Below, piece after piece: positions 1 through 9,106 of a stretch of 40,276 nt of DNA (positions within the stretch are counted from its first letter, which is position 1; each line of letters opens with the position of its first letter). Both the position numbers and the translations under genes were made by a program. The stretch is from assembly GCF_900104265.1 (NCBI RefSeq), contig NZ_FNJJ01000003.1, forward strand, positions 1 to 40,276, written 5' to 3'. A model generated the notes under the pieces. It had not been told where the DNA came from, searched no databases, and saw nothing but the letters and a program-made list of their open reading frames with translations. This DNA is from Ectopseudomonas guguanensis. Its GTDB lineage: Bacteria > Pseudomonadota > Gammaproteobacteria > Pseudomonadales > Pseudomonadaceae.

Positions 1-109
1 AGCGTTTGGCTTTTGCTCTTGAAGCGCGATCTCGCAGACGACACCCAAGTCCCCTTCAGGAGGCCGAGTGGAATCACCGTGGAAGGGGTTGAGCGACATG
101 GATGTCGCG

Positions 110-266
110 AGAGCTGCGATGGGCCATGGATGGCCCTTCGCAGCGTGCCCCTGGAACGGTGATGGAGCGAGGGAACCCCGGCGTAGCCGGGGCCGGATGC
201 AGGGGTGTGTTTCTTTGCTTACTTTCTTTGCACAAGCAAAGAAAGTGAGTCGCCCGTAAGGGGCGA
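110..266. repeat. Multi-hairpin dispersed repeat element
   Basis: Four stem-loops follow one another: GGGCCAT/ATGGCCC at about 121-134, CCCCGGC-gta-GCCGGGG at 176-192, ACTTTCTTTGC-acaa-GCAAAGAAAGT at 221-246 and CGCCC-gtaag-GGGCG at 251-265. A 63-codon frame at 68-259 ends in LLTFFAQAKKVSRP, a tail I recall from many short hypothetical ORFs in Pseudomonas. I read those as translations of this structured repeat, not as a protein family. The rest of 1-400 shows no gene that I can support. Confidence 0.55.
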
Positions 267-400
267 AACCCATCAGATCAGACGACACGCTAAGGGATAG
301 TGCCAAGTCATCGACAGCTAACACGTTATTGCCAGTCCGGTGTCAAGCGTATCTTCCCCGCGAGAATGCGAAGAGCCTTTTTTGTGGCTGCGATCCAGGC

Positions 401-1858
401 TCAATGCGCCCAGATCAGGCCCACCAGCAGGTAGCAGATCACCGTCACCAGCACCACGCCGAACAGGTTGAGGGCGAAGCCCGCCCTGATCATCGACTGT
501 ATCTTCATATGCCCGGTGCCGAACACGATGGCATTGGGCGGCGTCGCCACCGGCATCATGAAGGCGCAGCTGGCAGCGATGGCAGCAGGAATCGCCAGCA
601 GTTCGGCCGGCATGCCCTGCGACACCGCCAGCGCGCCCAGCAGCGGCAGGAAGGCGGCGGCGGTAGCGGTGTTGGAGGTGACTTCGGTGAGGAAGATGAT
701 CACCAGCACCACCACGCCGATCATCGCGATCACCGGCAGCGCGCCAAGGGCACCGAGGCTTTGTGCGATCCACTCGGCCAGGCCGGTGCTGCGAATCACC
801 CCGGCCAACGACAGCCCGCCCCCGAACAGCAGCAGGACACCCCAGGGCAGCTTGCTGGCGCTTTCCCAGTTCATCAGGAACACACGCTCCTTGACGTCCA
901 CCGGGATGATGAACAGCGCCAGCGCTGCGGCGATGGCGATGCTGGTGTCGTTGACACCGGGCACCCAGTCTGCGATCAGCGGCTGGAACACCCAGGCCAG
1001 CGCGGTAACCACGAACACCAGCGCAACCAGCTTCTCGCCGCGACTCAGCGGGCCGAGTTCGGCCAGCTCGCTGCGAATCAACTGTGTGCTGTCATGCCCG
1101 GCCAGATTGAAACCGCCGCGAGTCAGCCACCACCAGATGAACGCCAGCATGATCACCGCCACCGGCACGCCCAGCAGCATCCACTGGCCGAAGCCGATCT
1201 GCACCTCGTAGTTGTCGGCGAGGAAGGCCGCCAACAGGGCATTGGGCGGCGTACCGATCAGCGTGGCGATACCGCCGACGCTGGCAGCGTAGGCGATGGC
1301 CAGCAGCAGGGCGGTGGCGAAGCGCTCACGGTCGGCATCGCCCGTGCTCTTCTCGTCGGTGAGCATGGCGATCACCGACAGACCGATGGGCAGCATCATG
1401 ATGGTGGTGGCGGTATTGCTCACCCACATGCTGAGAAAGGCGGTGGCCATCATGAAACCGGCGATCTGCTTGCTCGGCTTGCTGCCCATGGCCAGCAGCG
1501 TCATCAGGGCGATGCGCTTGTGCAGATTCCAGCGCTCCATGGCCAGGCCGAGGATGAAGCCGCCGAGGAACAGGTAGATGGTCGGATTGGCGTAAGGCGC
1601 GGTGGCGGCATTGAGACTGTCGATACCCAGTGCCGGTATCAGCAGGATCGGCAGCAGCGAGGTGGCAGGAATCGGAATGGCCTCGGTGGACCACCAGGTG
1701 GCCATCAGCAGGGTCAGGCCGATGGTGGCCCAGGCAGCGCTGGAAAGCTCGCCTGGCGGCTCAGTGACCAGGCAAACGAGCAGTAACAATGGGCCTAGAA
1801 TCAGGCCAATCCAGGCGGCCTTGGCAGGCGCCGTGGATTCATTGGTGGTAACGGCCAT
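401..1858 (-). CDS. DASS/SLC13 family anion:sodium symporter
   Basis: This is an inner-membrane secondary transporter of the divalent anion:Na+ symporter family, whose substrates are typically di- or tricarboxylates, or sulfate. The 485 residues are almost wholly hydrophobic, with about 11-12 membrane segments. Two SNT signatures, VSNTATTIMMLP near residues 146-157 and TSNTATAAAFLP near 395, mark the inverted-repeat core that binds substrate and sodium in this family. The ATG start gives a normal family length. It is monocistronic on the minus strand, with the potassium channel upstream in the same orientation. The substrate cannot be read from the sequence; C4-dicarboxylate is a reasonable guess only. 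Confidence 0.9.
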   Translation of the reverse strand: MAVTTNESTAPAKAAWIGLILGPLLLLVCLVTEPPGELSSAAWATIGLTLLMATWWSTEAIPIPATSLLPILLIPALGIDSLNAATAPYANPTIYLFLGGFILGLAMERWNLHKRIALMTLLAMGSKPSKQIAGFMMATAFLSMWVSNTATTIMMLPIGLSVIAMLTDEKSTGDADRERFATALLLAIAYAASVGGIATLIGTPPNALLAAFLADNYEVQIGFGQWMLLGVPVAVIMLAFIWWWLTRGGFNLAGHDSTQLIRSELAELGPLSRGEKLVALVFVVTALAWVFQPLIADWVPGVNDTSIAIAAALALFIIPVDVKERVFLMNWESASKLPWGVLLLFGGGLSLAGVIRSTGLAEWIAQSLGALGALPVIAMIGVVVLVIIFLTEVTSNTATAAAFLPLLGALAVSQGMPAELLAIPAAIAASCAFMMPVATPPNAIVFGTGHMKIQSMIRAGFALNLFGVVLVTVICYLLVGLIWAH

Positions 1859-1943
1859 CGCGCGCTTCCTTATTATTAAAAAAGTCGGGCTTTATAGCCC
1901 ACAGGGCGACTTTATGACCACGCGATGGCCGTTCGGTTTTGCT

Positions 1944-2810
1944 TCAGTCTGTTTCAGGTGCGCTTCGTGCTGGCGATGCGGACGCCGCCGGCCTGCCAAA
2001 CAGCGGTCCTCCGCAACGACTGCAAAATGACGCGTTGTATTCATGTAGCTTTTTCCGGCAATGCGGGCAGTCATGCTCCATCTGCCCCTCCAGCCGCATG
2101 GCATTGGCCAGTTCGGCGGTGAAGATGCCGGTCGGCACGGCGATGATCGAGTAGCCGGTGATCATCACCAGCGTGGCCAGCATCTGACCGATGGGCGTTT
2201 GCGGCGTGATGTCACCGAAGCCCACGGTGGTCAGCGTCACCACCGCCCAGTAGATACTGATCGGTATGCTGGTGAAGCCGTTGGCCGGGCCTTCGATCAC
2301 GTACATCAGCGCGCCATATACCGTGACCAGGGTCGAAACGCTGACCAGAAAGACGATGATCTTCTGCTTGCTGCCGCGCAGCGCCACCAGCAGGAAATTC
2401 GCCTGGGACAGATACTGACGCAGCTTGAGCACGCGGAAGACGCGGATCAGGCGTATGGCGCGAACGATCATCAGGTACTGCGCATCGGCGAACATCAGCG
2501 CCAGGATGGCAGGCAGCACCGCCAGCAGATCCACCAGGCCGAAGAAACTGAAGGCATAGCGCATGGGCTTGGGCGATATATACAGACGCAAGCCGTACTC
2601 GATCGCGAAAAGCACGGTGAAGAACCATTCCAGTGCTTTGAATACCTCGGCGTAACGGCTATGGAAGTGTTCGACGCTGTCGAGCATCACCACCACCAGG
2701 CTGGCGAGAATGGTCACCAGCAGCCAGTTGTCGAAGCGCTGCGCGGCCGGTGTGCTGGTTTCGAAGATGATGATGTAGAGGCGCTGGCGCCAGGTCTGGC
2801 CTTTGTCCAC
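1944..2810 (-). CDS. Kv-type voltage-gated potassium channel with C-terminal zinc ribbon
   Basis: This is a six-transmembrane ion channel of 288 residues. S1 begins near residue 28. The S4 voltage sensor has spaced arginines (RAIRLIRVFRVLK, about 117-129), and the selectivity filter TVGFGD is at 195-200 between S5 and S6. After S6 the tail carries CPHC (248-251) and CSRC (263-266), a CxxC-x11-CxxC zinc-ribbon pattern. The start is GTG at 2808-2810, preceded by GGAGAG at a suitable distance. It lies next to the DASS symporter on the same strand but 86 bp away. P. aeruginosa has a channel gene close to pykF in a comparable neighbourhood, as I recall. The channel function is secure; the gating and role of the ribbon are not known. 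Confidence 0.92.
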   Translation of the reverse strand: MDKGQTWRQRLYIIIFETSTPAAQRFDNWLLVTILASLVVVMLDSVEHFHSRYAEVFKALEWFFTVLFAIEYGLRLYISPKPMRYAFSFFGLVDLLAVLPAILALMFADAQYLMIVRAIRLIRVFRVLKLRQYLSQANFLLVALRGSKQKIIVFLVSVSTLVTVYGALMYVIEGPANGFTSIPISIYWAVVTLTTVGFGDITPQTPIGQMLATLVMITGYSIIAVPTGIFTAELANAMRLEGQMEHDCPHCRKKLHEYNASFCSRCGGPLFGRPAASASPARSAPETD

Positions 2811-2966
2811 GGCGTGACTCTCCTAGTAAGGCGAGGGGCAAGCCTAGGCAGGAGTGCGTAGTCAGGGCAAGTAAGAGGTACTGCTCGATGCTCGATGCCC
2901 AGGCCATGTGCGTCCGGCTCGAGAGTTTTCCAGCGCTAGTCGGTTACTGAGCGAGCGCTCGGCCTT

Positions 2967-3084
2967 TAAGAAAACTCTGAAATAACCGTCATTCCCGCGC
3001 AGGCGGGAATCCAGATCCTGCGTAGTCCCTAGGCTCCCGCCTTAGCGGGAGTGACGACCAATGGCTTTTTCAGAGTTTCCTTAA
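2967..3084. mobile_element. MITE-like element with 19-bp terminal inverted repeats
   Basis: The left end TTAAGAAAACTCTGAAATA (2967-2985) and the reverse complement of the right end (3066-3084), TTAAGGAAACTCTGAAAAA, agree at 17 of 19 positions. Inside are two further palindromes: ATTCCCGCgcaGGCGGGAAT near 2991-3010, and CTCCCGCcttaGCGGGAG near 3032-3051. At 118 bp with no coding capacity, it looks like a non-autonomous mobile element. The rest of the 2811-3298 gap shows no gene. Confidence 0.6.
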
Positions 3085-3298
3085 CTGAAAACGAGCAGCA
3101 GGGCATGCCGTCGAGCAGTGCCTCGATTGGCGTTCAGCCTGCTGTGGGTCCGCGCATTGGGTAAATGCAGTCAGGATCGACCGCCCAGTCACCCCATTGG
3201 CCAAAATTTGCAGCCGAACTCCTGCGCGACAAGGGGGCTCTACTGTCTGTCCCGGCGACCCGAACTCGTGGTCGCAAACCAATCAGACAGGAGTCCCG

Positions 3299-4378
3299 AT
3301 GACGTCAACACCAGCATCCCGCTTGCCCAAGTCCTGGTTGATGATCATCGCCTGTGCGCTGCCGCTGCTCGGCGGCTGTTCTTCCGAGGCCGAGCCGGCA
3401 CCCGAGCCGCCGCGGGTGGCGCTGGTCGAGCCGCTGCAGCCCGCCGCGCCGCAGGCCGAGGCGCTGCGTTTCTCTGGGGTGGTGCAGAGCGTGACCACCA
3501 CCCAGCTGTCGTTCGAGGTGGCCGGGCGCATCGAGCGCATCCTGATCGATGAGGGCGCCCGCGTCAGGCGCGGTCAGCCGCTGGCCGAGCTGGATCGCAC
3601 CGACTACCGCCTGCAGCTGCGTGAAGCCGAGGCGCGCCTGCGTCAGCTGGAGGCGGATCTGGCGCGCAAGCGCACGCTGCTTGCCGAAGGCATTCTCGCC
3701 CCTGCCGCCATCGAGGCGCTGGAGGCCAACACCGTGGCCGCGCGGGTGGCACGCGACAGCGCCCAGCGCGATATCGACCACAGCACCCTGAGCGCGCCGT
3801 TCGATGGCGTGGTGGCGCGCCGCCTGGCCGAGCCGGACATGGTGGTGGCGGTCGGCGCGCCGGTGTTTGAGATGCAGGACAACCGCCAGATCGAGGTCAG
3901 CGTCGATCTGCCGGAAAGCGCCGCGCTGAGCATTCCGCTCGGCCCCGAGCTCGAGGCCGAAGCGCAGCTGGTGATCGCCGACCTGCGCCTGCCGCTGCGC
4001 TACAAGGAGCACAGCACCCAGCCGCGCGAAGGTGCGCGCACCTACCGGCTGGTGCTGCAGGGCGAGCCGCCCGAGGACTACAACCTGCTGCCGGGCATGG
4101 CCATGCGCGTCAGCCTGCAGCGCCCCGCACAGCCACAGACAGAGGAGGAGGGCTTTCGCCTGCCGCTGTCGGCGCTGCAGACCGGCAGCGACGGCAAGCA
4201 CTTCATCTGGCAGGCCGACGAGGGCCGCGCGCGGCGGCTGGCGGTGCAGTTGCAGCAGGTCGAGGGCGATAAGGCGCTGATCCGCGGCGAGGGTCTGCAG
4301 GCGCAGCTGCCGATCATCGTCGCCGGCGGCAGCAAGCTGCACGAGGACCAGGCGATCGAAGCGCGGGAGCGGAACTGA
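3299..4378 (+). CDS. RND efflux periplasmic adaptor lipoprotein (membrane fusion protein)
   Basis: This is the adaptor subunit of a tripartite RND efflux pump, linking the inner-membrane permease to the outer-membrane channel. The ATG at 3299 is chosen because AGGAG lies just upstream and it gives a lipoprotein signal with lipobox LLGGC, lipidated cysteine at residue 27. An open frame extends further upstream but without these signals. The 359 residues contain a split lipoyl/barrel-sandwich region (VVQSVTTTQLSFEVAGRIERI and STLSAPFDGVVARRL) flanking a short coiled-coil hairpin (about residues 102-165), then beta-barrel domains. The stop is 4 bp before the permease start. Substrates are unknown; no dedicated regulator is adjacent. 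Confidence 0.92.
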   Translation: MTSTPASRLPKSWLMIIACALPLLGGCSSEAEPAPEPPRVALVEPLQPAAPQAEALRFSGVVQSVTTTQLSFEVAGRIERILIDEGARVRRGQPLAELDRTDYRLQLREAEARLRQLEADLARKRTLLAEGILAPAAIEALEANTVAARVARDSAQRDIDHSTLSAPFDGVVARRLAEPDMVVAVGAPVFEMQDNRQIEVSVDLPESAALSIPLGPELEAEAQLVIADLRLPLRYKEHSTQPREGARTYRLVLQGEPPEDYNLLPGMAMRVSLQRPAQPQTEEEGFRLPLSALQTGSDGKHFIWQADEGRARRLAVQLQQVEGDKALIRGEGLQAQLPIIVAGGSKLHEDQAIEARERN

Positions 4379-4382
4379 GCCG

Positions 4383-7300
4383 ATGGATTTCGCCCGTTAC
4401 GCCATCACTCGGCCGGTCAATATCTGGATTCTGGTGCTCACCTGCCTGCTCGGCGGCATCCTCGCCTTCTTCGAGATCGGCCGCCTCGAAGACCCCGAAT
4501 TCACCATCAAGCAGGCCATCGTCAACGTGCAGTACCCCGGCGCCACGGCGCTGGAGGTCGAGCAGCAGGTGACCGAGCCGCTGGAAAGCGCCATCCAGCA
4601 GATGTCGCAGATCAAGGAGATTCGCTCGCGCTCGATGCCGGGCATCGCCGAGATCCGCGTGGAGATGCAGGACCGCTACGACGGTGATGCGCTGCCGCAG
4701 ATCTGGGACGAGCTGCGCAACAAGATCAACGATGCCCAGGGCGACCTGCCGCCGGGCATCGAGCCGCCGCAGGTCAACGACGATTTCGGTGATGTCTACG
4801 GCATCTTCTACGCCCTGACCGGCGACGGTCTGACGCTCAAGGAACTGCACGAAACGGCCAAGGACTTGCGCCGCGCGCTGCTCACCGCCGACGGCGTCGG
4901 CAAGGTGGAGATCGCCGGCGTGCAGGAGGAACGCATCCTGGTGGAGGTTGATCAGGCGCAACTGGCGGCGATGAACATCGCCCCCGACGAGATCGCCGCA
5001 GCTCTGGGCGATACCGACGCCGCGGTGGAGGCCGGCGGCGTCAATGCCGGCGATTTCTTCGTGCGCCTGCGCCCCAGCGGGGCGTTCGATTCCCTGGAGG
5101 AGCTGCGCGCGCTGTCGGTCGGCCAGGGCCCGCAGCGGGTCGAGCTGGGCGCCATCGCCAAGCTCTCGCGCGACTATGCCGAGCGGCCGCAGCAGATCAT
5201 CCGCCATAACGGCCAGCCGGCGCTGACGCTGGGCATCAGCGGGGTGTCCGGGGCGAACATCGTCGAGGTCGGGCACAGCGTCGAGGCGGTGCTGCGGACC
5301 GTTGAGCACCGCATGCCGCTGGGCGCCGAGCTGCACCCGCTGTACGAGCAGCACCGCATCGTCGACGAGTCGGTGAACAGCTTCGCCCTCAACGTGTTTC
5401 TCTCGGTGGCCATCGTGGTCGGCGTGCTGTGCATTGCCATGGGCCTGCGCGCCGGGGTGATCATCGGCGCGGTGCTGTTTCTCACCGTGCTCGGCACGTT
5501 GCTGGTGATGTGGCTGGCCGGCATCGAGCTGGAGCGGATTTCCCTCGGCGCGCTGATCATCGCCATGGGCATGCTGGTGGACAACGCGGTGGTGGTCTGC
5601 GACGGCATGCTGGTGCGTCAGCGCCAGGGCAAGAGCATTCTCGAGGCGTCGCAGCAGACGCTGCAACAGACGCAGTGGCCACTGCTGGGGGCGACCATCA
5701 TCGGCATCCTGGCCTTCGCCGGCATCGGCCTGTCCCAGGACACCACCGGCGAGTTCCTCTTCTCGCTGTTCTTCGTCATCGCCGTGTCGCTGCTGCTCAG
5801 CTGGTTGCTGGCCCTGCTGCTGGTACCGCTGTTCGGCCATTACCTGCTGCGCAACGCCGGCACCGACGAGGAGGCCGATGCCGCATACGACGGCCCCTGG
5901 TACGCGCGCTATCGCCGGCTGGCTACAGGCGTGCTGCACCGGCCGAAGCTGACCATCGGCGCGCTGCTGGTGCTGACGGTGATCAGTGCGGTGATCTTCA
6001 CCCGCCTGCCGCAGAGCTTCTTCCCGCCGTCGAGCACGCCGCTGTTCTACGTCAACCTGTTCCTGCCGCAGGGCACGCATATCCGCGACACCGCGCGCGC
6101 TGCCAGCGAGGTCGGGCAGTACCTGGCCGAGCAGGACGGCGTGAGCGATGTGTCGAGTTTCATCGGCGCCGGGGCCTCGCGCTTCATGCTCACCTACATG
6201 CCGGAGCAGCCGAATGCCTCGCTGATGCACTTTCTCGTGCGCACCGAGGATGCCGAGCGGATCGACGGCCTGGTCCGGCAGATAAATCAGGAGTTGCCGC
6301 AGCGCTATCCATCGGCGGACGTCAGCGCCGCCCAGTTCATGTTCGGCCCCAATGCCGAGGCCAAGCTGGAGGCGCGCATCAGCGGCCCGGACATCGAGGT
6401 GCTGCGCGAGATATCCGCCGAGGGGCGCAAGCGCCTGCAGGAGCAGGGCCAGGTGCTCAACGTGCGCGACGACTGGCGTCAGCCGGTGCTGGTGCTGCGC
6501 CCGCAGCTGGCGCTGGATCGCCTCGCCGATGCCGGACTGACCCGCCAGGCGGTGGCGCGCGCACTGGCCGCCGGCAGCGAGGGCCAGCGCGTCAGCCTGC
6601 TGCGCGAACGCGACGAGCTGATCCCGGTGCTGCTGCGCGCCGCACCGGATGACCGCATCGACGCCGACAACCTGCTGCAACGGCTGATCTGGAGCCCGGC
6701 CGGCAACGGTTACGTGCCGCTGGCGCAGGTCGCCGACCGCATCGAACCGAGCAGCGAGGACGGCATCATCGTGCGCTACGACCGCGAGCGCACCATCTCC
6801 ATCCGCGCCGAACCGCGCGACGGCGAGAATACCAACGAGGCGCATGAGCGCATCCGTCCGCTGATCGAGGGCATCGAACTGCCGGTCAACTACAGCCTGA
6901 AATGGGGCGGCGACTACGAACAGTCCTCCGATGCCCAGCAGGCGCTGGCCAGCACGCTGGCGGTGCCCTATCTGGCGATGGTGCTGGTCACCGTGCTGCT
7001 GTTCGCCAGGGTGCGCCAGCCGCTGATGATCTGGGCGGTGGTGCCCATGGCCATCTGCGGCGTGAGTTTTGGCCTGCTGCTCACCGGCCAGGCCTTCGGC
7101 TTCATGGCGCTGCTTGGCCTGCTCAGCCTGACCGGCATGCTGATCAAGAACGCCGTGGTGCTGGTGGACGAGATCGACCGGCAGATCGCCGCCGAGGTGC
7201 CGCGCCTGACCGCCATCATCGAGGCCTCGGCCTCGCGTCTGCGCCCGGTGACGATGGCCGCCGGCACCACGGTGCTGGGCATGGTGCCGCTGCTGTTCGA

Positions 7301-7427
7301 CCCGTTCTTCGCCAACATGGCGGTGACCATCATGGGCGGCCTGGGCTTCGCCACGCTGCTGACCCTGCTGGCCGTGCCCTGCCTGTACCTGCTGCTGATG
7401 AAAGTGCGCCCGGAGGAAACCGAATGA
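4383..7427 (+). CDS. RND efflux permease, HAE1-like
   Basis: This is a proton-driven inner-membrane pump of 1014 residues, the normal length for the AcrB/MexB-type superfamily. TM1 is near residues 12-32, followed by a large periplasmic porter loop containing YPGATALEVEQQVTEPLE. TM4 has GMLVDNAVVV with Asp400. The neighbouring position is Asn401, where AcrB has a second Asp, as in several RND subfamilies outside classic AcrB. TM10 has GMLIKNAVVLVDE with Lys922, the other proton-relay residue. The second porter half and six more membrane segments are intact. It lies between adaptor and outer-membrane factor, and its stop overlaps the next start (ATGA). The export substrate is not deducible. 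Confidence 0.95.
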   Translation: MDFARYAITRPVNIWILVLTCLLGGILAFFEIGRLEDPEFTIKQAIVNVQYPGATALEVEQQVTEPLESAIQQMSQIKEIRSRSMPGIAEIRVEMQDRYDGDALPQIWDELRNKINDAQGDLPPGIEPPQVNDDFGDVYGIFYALTGDGLTLKELHETAKDLRRALLTADGVGKVEIAGVQEERILVEVDQAQLAAMNIAPDEIAAALGDTDAAVEAGGVNAGDFFVRLRPSGAFDSLEELRALSVGQGPQRVELGAIAKLSRDYAERPQQIIRHNGQPALTLGISGVSGANIVEVGHSVEAVLRTVEHRMPLGAELHPLYEQHRIVDESVNSFALNVFLSVAIVVGVLCIAMGLRAGVIIGAVLFLTVLGTLLVMWLAGIELERISLGALIIAMGMLVDNAVVVCDGMLVRQRQGKSILEASQQTLQQTQWPLLGATIIGILAFAGIGLSQDTTGEFLFSLFFVIAVSLLLSWLLALLLVPLFGHYLLRNAGTDEEADAAYDGPWYARYRRLATGVLHRPKLTIGALLVLTVISAVIFTRLPQSFFPPSSTPLFYVNLFLPQGTHIRDTARAASEVGQYLAEQDGVSDVSSFIGAGASRFMLTYMPEQPNASLMHFLVRTEDAERIDGLVRQINQELPQRYPSADVSAAQFMFGPNAEAKLEARISGPDIEVLREISAEGRKRLQEQGQVLNVRDDWRQPVLVLRPQLALDRLADAGLTRQAVARALAAGSEGQRVSLLRERDELIPVLLRAAPDDRIDADNLLQRLIWSPAGNGYVPLAQVADRIEPSSEDGIIVRYDRERTISIRAEPRDGENTNEAHERIRPLIEGIELPVNYSLKWGGDYEQSSDAQQALASTLAVPYLAMVLVTVLLFARVRQPLMIWAVVPMAICGVSFGLLLTGQAFGFMALLGLLSLTGMLIKNAVVLVDEIDRQIAAEVPRLTAIIEASASRLRPVTMAAGTTVLGMVPLLFDPFFANMAVTIMGGLGFATLLTLLAVPCLYLLLMKVRPEETE

Positions 7428-8887
7428 CTGCCAAGGCCCTGGCCGCTCCGCTGCTGCTCGCCCTGGCCCTGAGCGCCTGCTCCAGCGCACCACAGCACCC
7501 GGCGCCGCAATTGCCGGATACCTGGTTCAGCGCCGCCGGCGCCCACCCGGCCGACGCCGAGTCGCTGGCCAGCTGGTGGCGCCAGTTCGACGACCCGCAG
7601 CTCACCGCGCTGGTCCACCGTGCCATGCAGCAGAATCACGATGTACGCCTGGCCATGGCGCGGGTCGACAGCGCCCGTGCGCAGCTGCGCCAGTCGCGCG
7701 CCGGCCTGCTGCCGAGCTTCGACCTGCCGGGCTCGGCCAGCCGCCAGTGGATCGAGAACGACCAGGACGCCGAACCCGGCAGCCCGCTGGCCGACTTCAT
7801 CCCGGATGACGACCCGATCGCCTTCGACAGCTGGGAACTGGCGCTGCAGGCGACCTGGGAACTGGACCTGTTCGGCGCCACCCGCGCCCGACGCGACAGC
7901 GCCGCCCAGCAACTGCGTTCGGCCGAGGCGCAGACGGTGGCCGCGCGCCTGGCTGTGGCCGCCAACACCGCGCAGGGCTACCTGCAGCTGCGCGCGCTGC
8001 AGGGGCAGCGCGCGCTCTTGGTCGAAGGCATCGAAGTGGCCCGCGAACTGGAGCGCATCGCCGGGCTGCTGTTTCACGCCGGCGAAGTGACCCGGCTGGA
8101 CGTCGAGGCCACCTCCGCCGAACGCGCATCGCTGGAAGCCGATCTGGACGAGCTGGACATCCACCTGGCCGAAGCGCAGCTGGCACTGGATACCCTGCTC
8201 GCCGAGCCGCCGGGCAGTAGCGCCGCCCAGCTCGCCGCCAGTACGGCGGTGCCGCTGGCCGAACAGCCTATCGCCGCCGGTCAGCCCATCGACCTGCTGC
8301 GCCGCCGCCCGGACCTGATCGCCGAGGCGGCGCGGCTGGATGCTGCCGAACTGCAGGCACTGGCCGCCCGCCGCGACCTGTTCCCGAAACTGGCGGTGCA
8401 GGCCGCCGTGGGGCGCTCCGGCTTCGCGTTGGGCGACGCCATTTCCAGCGCGTCGAACTTCGCCCGGGTCGGCGCCACCTTCGGCCTGCCGCTGCTGGAC
8501 TATGCAAACCGTGGCGCCGCCATCGAACTGGCCGATGCCGAGGGCGAGGGCGCCTACATCGCCTTCGAGCAGGCCCTGGCCCGCGCGCTGGAGGAGGTCG
8601 AACGCGGCCTGACACGCATCGCCGGCCAGCAACGTCGGCACGCCGCCCTCAGCCGTACCCGCGCGCACCGCGAGCGCGCGCATCGGCTGGCGCAGCGCAG
8701 CTACGAACTGGGCGAGGCGAACCTGAGTGAGGTGCTGGACGCCCAGCGCGGCGCACTGCAGGCGCGGCAGCGGGCATTGGAAGGTCGCACCGCACTGGCG
8801 ACCGCGCAGGTGGCGTTGTACGTGGCGCTGGGCGGTGGCTGGCAGGCGGGAGGCGCGCAGGCTGCGGATACTGGCGCCGGGGAGTGA
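7424..8887 (+). CDS. NodT/OprM-type outer-membrane efflux factor lipoprotein
   Basis: This is the outer-membrane channel of the same RND pump. The start ATG at 7424 overlaps the permease stop by 4 bp and has GGAGGA at 7411-7416; the open frame runs further upstream only as a shadow of the permease. The 487-residue product has a lipobox ending LSAC, with lipid-modified cysteine 19. Two repeats of the outer-membrane efflux protein fold follow, including ATWELDLFGATRARRD and the C-terminal RSYELGEANLSEVLDAQR. Translational coupling suggests stoichiometric synthesis with the permease. A REP pair follows it; no T-tract terminator is evident. Confidence 0.93.
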   Translation: MTAKALAAPLLLALALSACSSAPQHPAPQLPDTWFSAAGAHPADAESLASWWRQFDDPQLTALVHRAMQQNHDVRLAMARVDSARAQLRQSRAGLLPSFDLPGSASRQWIENDQDAEPGSPLADFIPDDDPIAFDSWELALQATWELDLFGATRARRDSAAQQLRSAEAQTVAARLAVAANTAQGYLQLRALQGQRALLVEGIEVARELERIAGLLFHAGEVTRLDVEATSAERASLEADLDELDIHLAEAQLALDTLLAEPPGSSAAQLAASTAVPLAEQPIAAGQPIDLLRRRPDLIAEAARLDAAELQALAARRDLFPKLAVQAAVGRSGFALGDAISSASNFARVGATFGLPLLDYANRGAAIELADAEGEGAYIAFEQALARALEEVERGLTRIAGQQRRHAALSRTRAHRERAHRLAQRSYELGEANLSEVLDAQRGALQARQRALEGRTALATAQVALYVALGGGWQAGGAQAADTGAGE

Positions 8888-8919
8888 TCGCGGCGGCAGA
8901 GCGCCAATGTGCCGCCTCT

Positions 8920-9041
8920 GTAGGAGCGGCTTCAGCCGCGAATCGCTGTCAGGATCGTTGGCACGCTCTGCATGGGAACGCAGCTCAGCGCGACCAGGCG
9001 TCATGCGGTGCAAGGTGATCGCGGCTGAAGCCGCTCCTACA
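8920..9041. repeat. Inverted pair of REP sequences (family A)
   Basis: GTAGGAGCGGCTTCAGCCGC at 8920-8942 recurs as its reverse complement at 9019-9041, giving a REPIN-like doublet of about 120 bp between two convergent genes. Related single or decayed copies occur at 34224, 34282, 34475, 34511 and 34725. This repeat is characteristic of Pseudomonas intergenic regions. It may also shield the 3' ends of the converging transcripts. Confidence 0.8.
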
Positions 9042-9106
9042 GAACCCTGCATGTCTGGTTGAACGTGGCAACGTGACCCTCGGACGCTCTGCGTCCGGTA
9101 TCAGGC

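Noticed and set aside
68..259. 63-residue protein-coding gene
   Set aside because: The frame coincides with a chain of hairpins and has a translation recurring in many unrelated contexts; no convincing ribosome-binding site.
329..1786. Long plus-strand frame opposite the DASS symporter
   Set aside because: Low-complexity His/Gln/Gly/Arg translation mirroring a real membrane-protein gene; no start signals.
4314..7493. Open frame of over 1000 codons on the minus strand
   Set aside because: It is exactly antisense to the RND permease and its composition (His, Gln, Arg and Ala rich) is what high-GC codon bias gives in the opposite frame. It shows no domain features.
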